The notes under the pieces: model-generated
Seen by the model: the letters and a program-made list of their open reading frames with translations, nothing else
Database searches by the model: none
What the model was told of the DNA's origin: nothing
Assembly: GCA_026705445.1 (NCBI GenBank)
Contig: JAPPAR010000038.1
Span: 1 to 44,659 of the forward strand
Source of the DNA: Candidatus Dadabacteria bacterium
GTDB lineage: Bacteria > Desulfobacterota_D > UBA1144 > Nemesobacterales > Nemesobacteraceae
DNA length: 44,659 nucleotides
Direction: 5' to 3'
Program-made: the position numbers and the translations under genes
Shown: piece by piece, positions 44,576 through 44,659 of the stretch
How positions within the stretch are numbered: the first letter of the stretch is position 1
How the letters are laid out: each line of letters starts with the position of its first letter

Positions 44576-44659
44576 CATTAACCGGGAATAACATACAGCG
44601 CTAGCCCGCATTTCTCACCGCATAGGGATATGGAAGGGTTTTTAGGGTCAGCAGCCATG

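Overview
The window is a chromosomal stretch from a Gram-negative-type bacterium. The sequence shows a lipoprotein, a small porin-like outer-membrane protein, a prepilin peptidase and Aat. Housekeeping genes are of moderate GC with a distinctive codon habit (Ile ATA, Arg AGA/AGG, Leu CTT/CTC common). They include the late futalosine menaquinone genes, a two-gene glyoxylate shunt with the long type of isocitrate lyase, and a bacterial CDC48-type AAA+ ATPase. I cannot place the taxon from sequence alone; a Desulfobacterota- or Dadabacteria-like lineage would fit the gene mix, and that is only a guess.

Layout. 0-5.2 kb is accessory: a partial operon at the left edge, a two-gene cassette whose second protein has an ADP-ribosyltransferase-like H-Y-E layout, tRNA-Thr, an OFA-type MFS transporter with foreign codon use, a structured RNA or leader behind a perfect -10 box, a lipoprotein and a VasI-like secreted protein. 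5.2-17.7 kb is core: phosphofructokinase, rhomboid, queG, obgE, pilD, cdc48, recF, an MBL hydrolase, tRNA-Pro and tRNA-Arg. 17.7-28.3 kb holds mgtE, a DUF2442/DUF4160 pair, aceA and aceB, an NCS2 permease with an unusual C-terminal domain, an orphan FitA-like antitoxin, tRNA-His and ychF. 28.3-38 kb alternates core genes (pyrD, argJ, recO) with accessory insertions: an MmeI-like type IIL restriction-modification enzyme, a frameshifted hicA pseudogene, and a coupled AAA ATPase plus small cysteine-rich protein preceded by a gene broken by a stop codon. 38-44.6 kb is core: a tight mqnP-mqnM-mqnL-mqnE operon, then msrA, aat and a class I glutamine amidotransferase.

How it fits together. The four overlapping genes at 37961-42257 supply aminofutalosine synthase and the prenyltransferase, flavin prenyltransferase and decarboxylase of the futalosine route to menaquinone. 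AceA and AceB make a complete glyoxylate bypass. pyrD needs a quinone acceptor, which links it to that pathway. The accessory genes look like defence or stabilisation modules, several of them decayed. The best candidates for something undescribed are the ATPase/CxxC-protein cassette (35356-37313, with the broken gene 37466-37759), the ART-like two-gene module (874-1668), and the structured RNA at 3640-3736.
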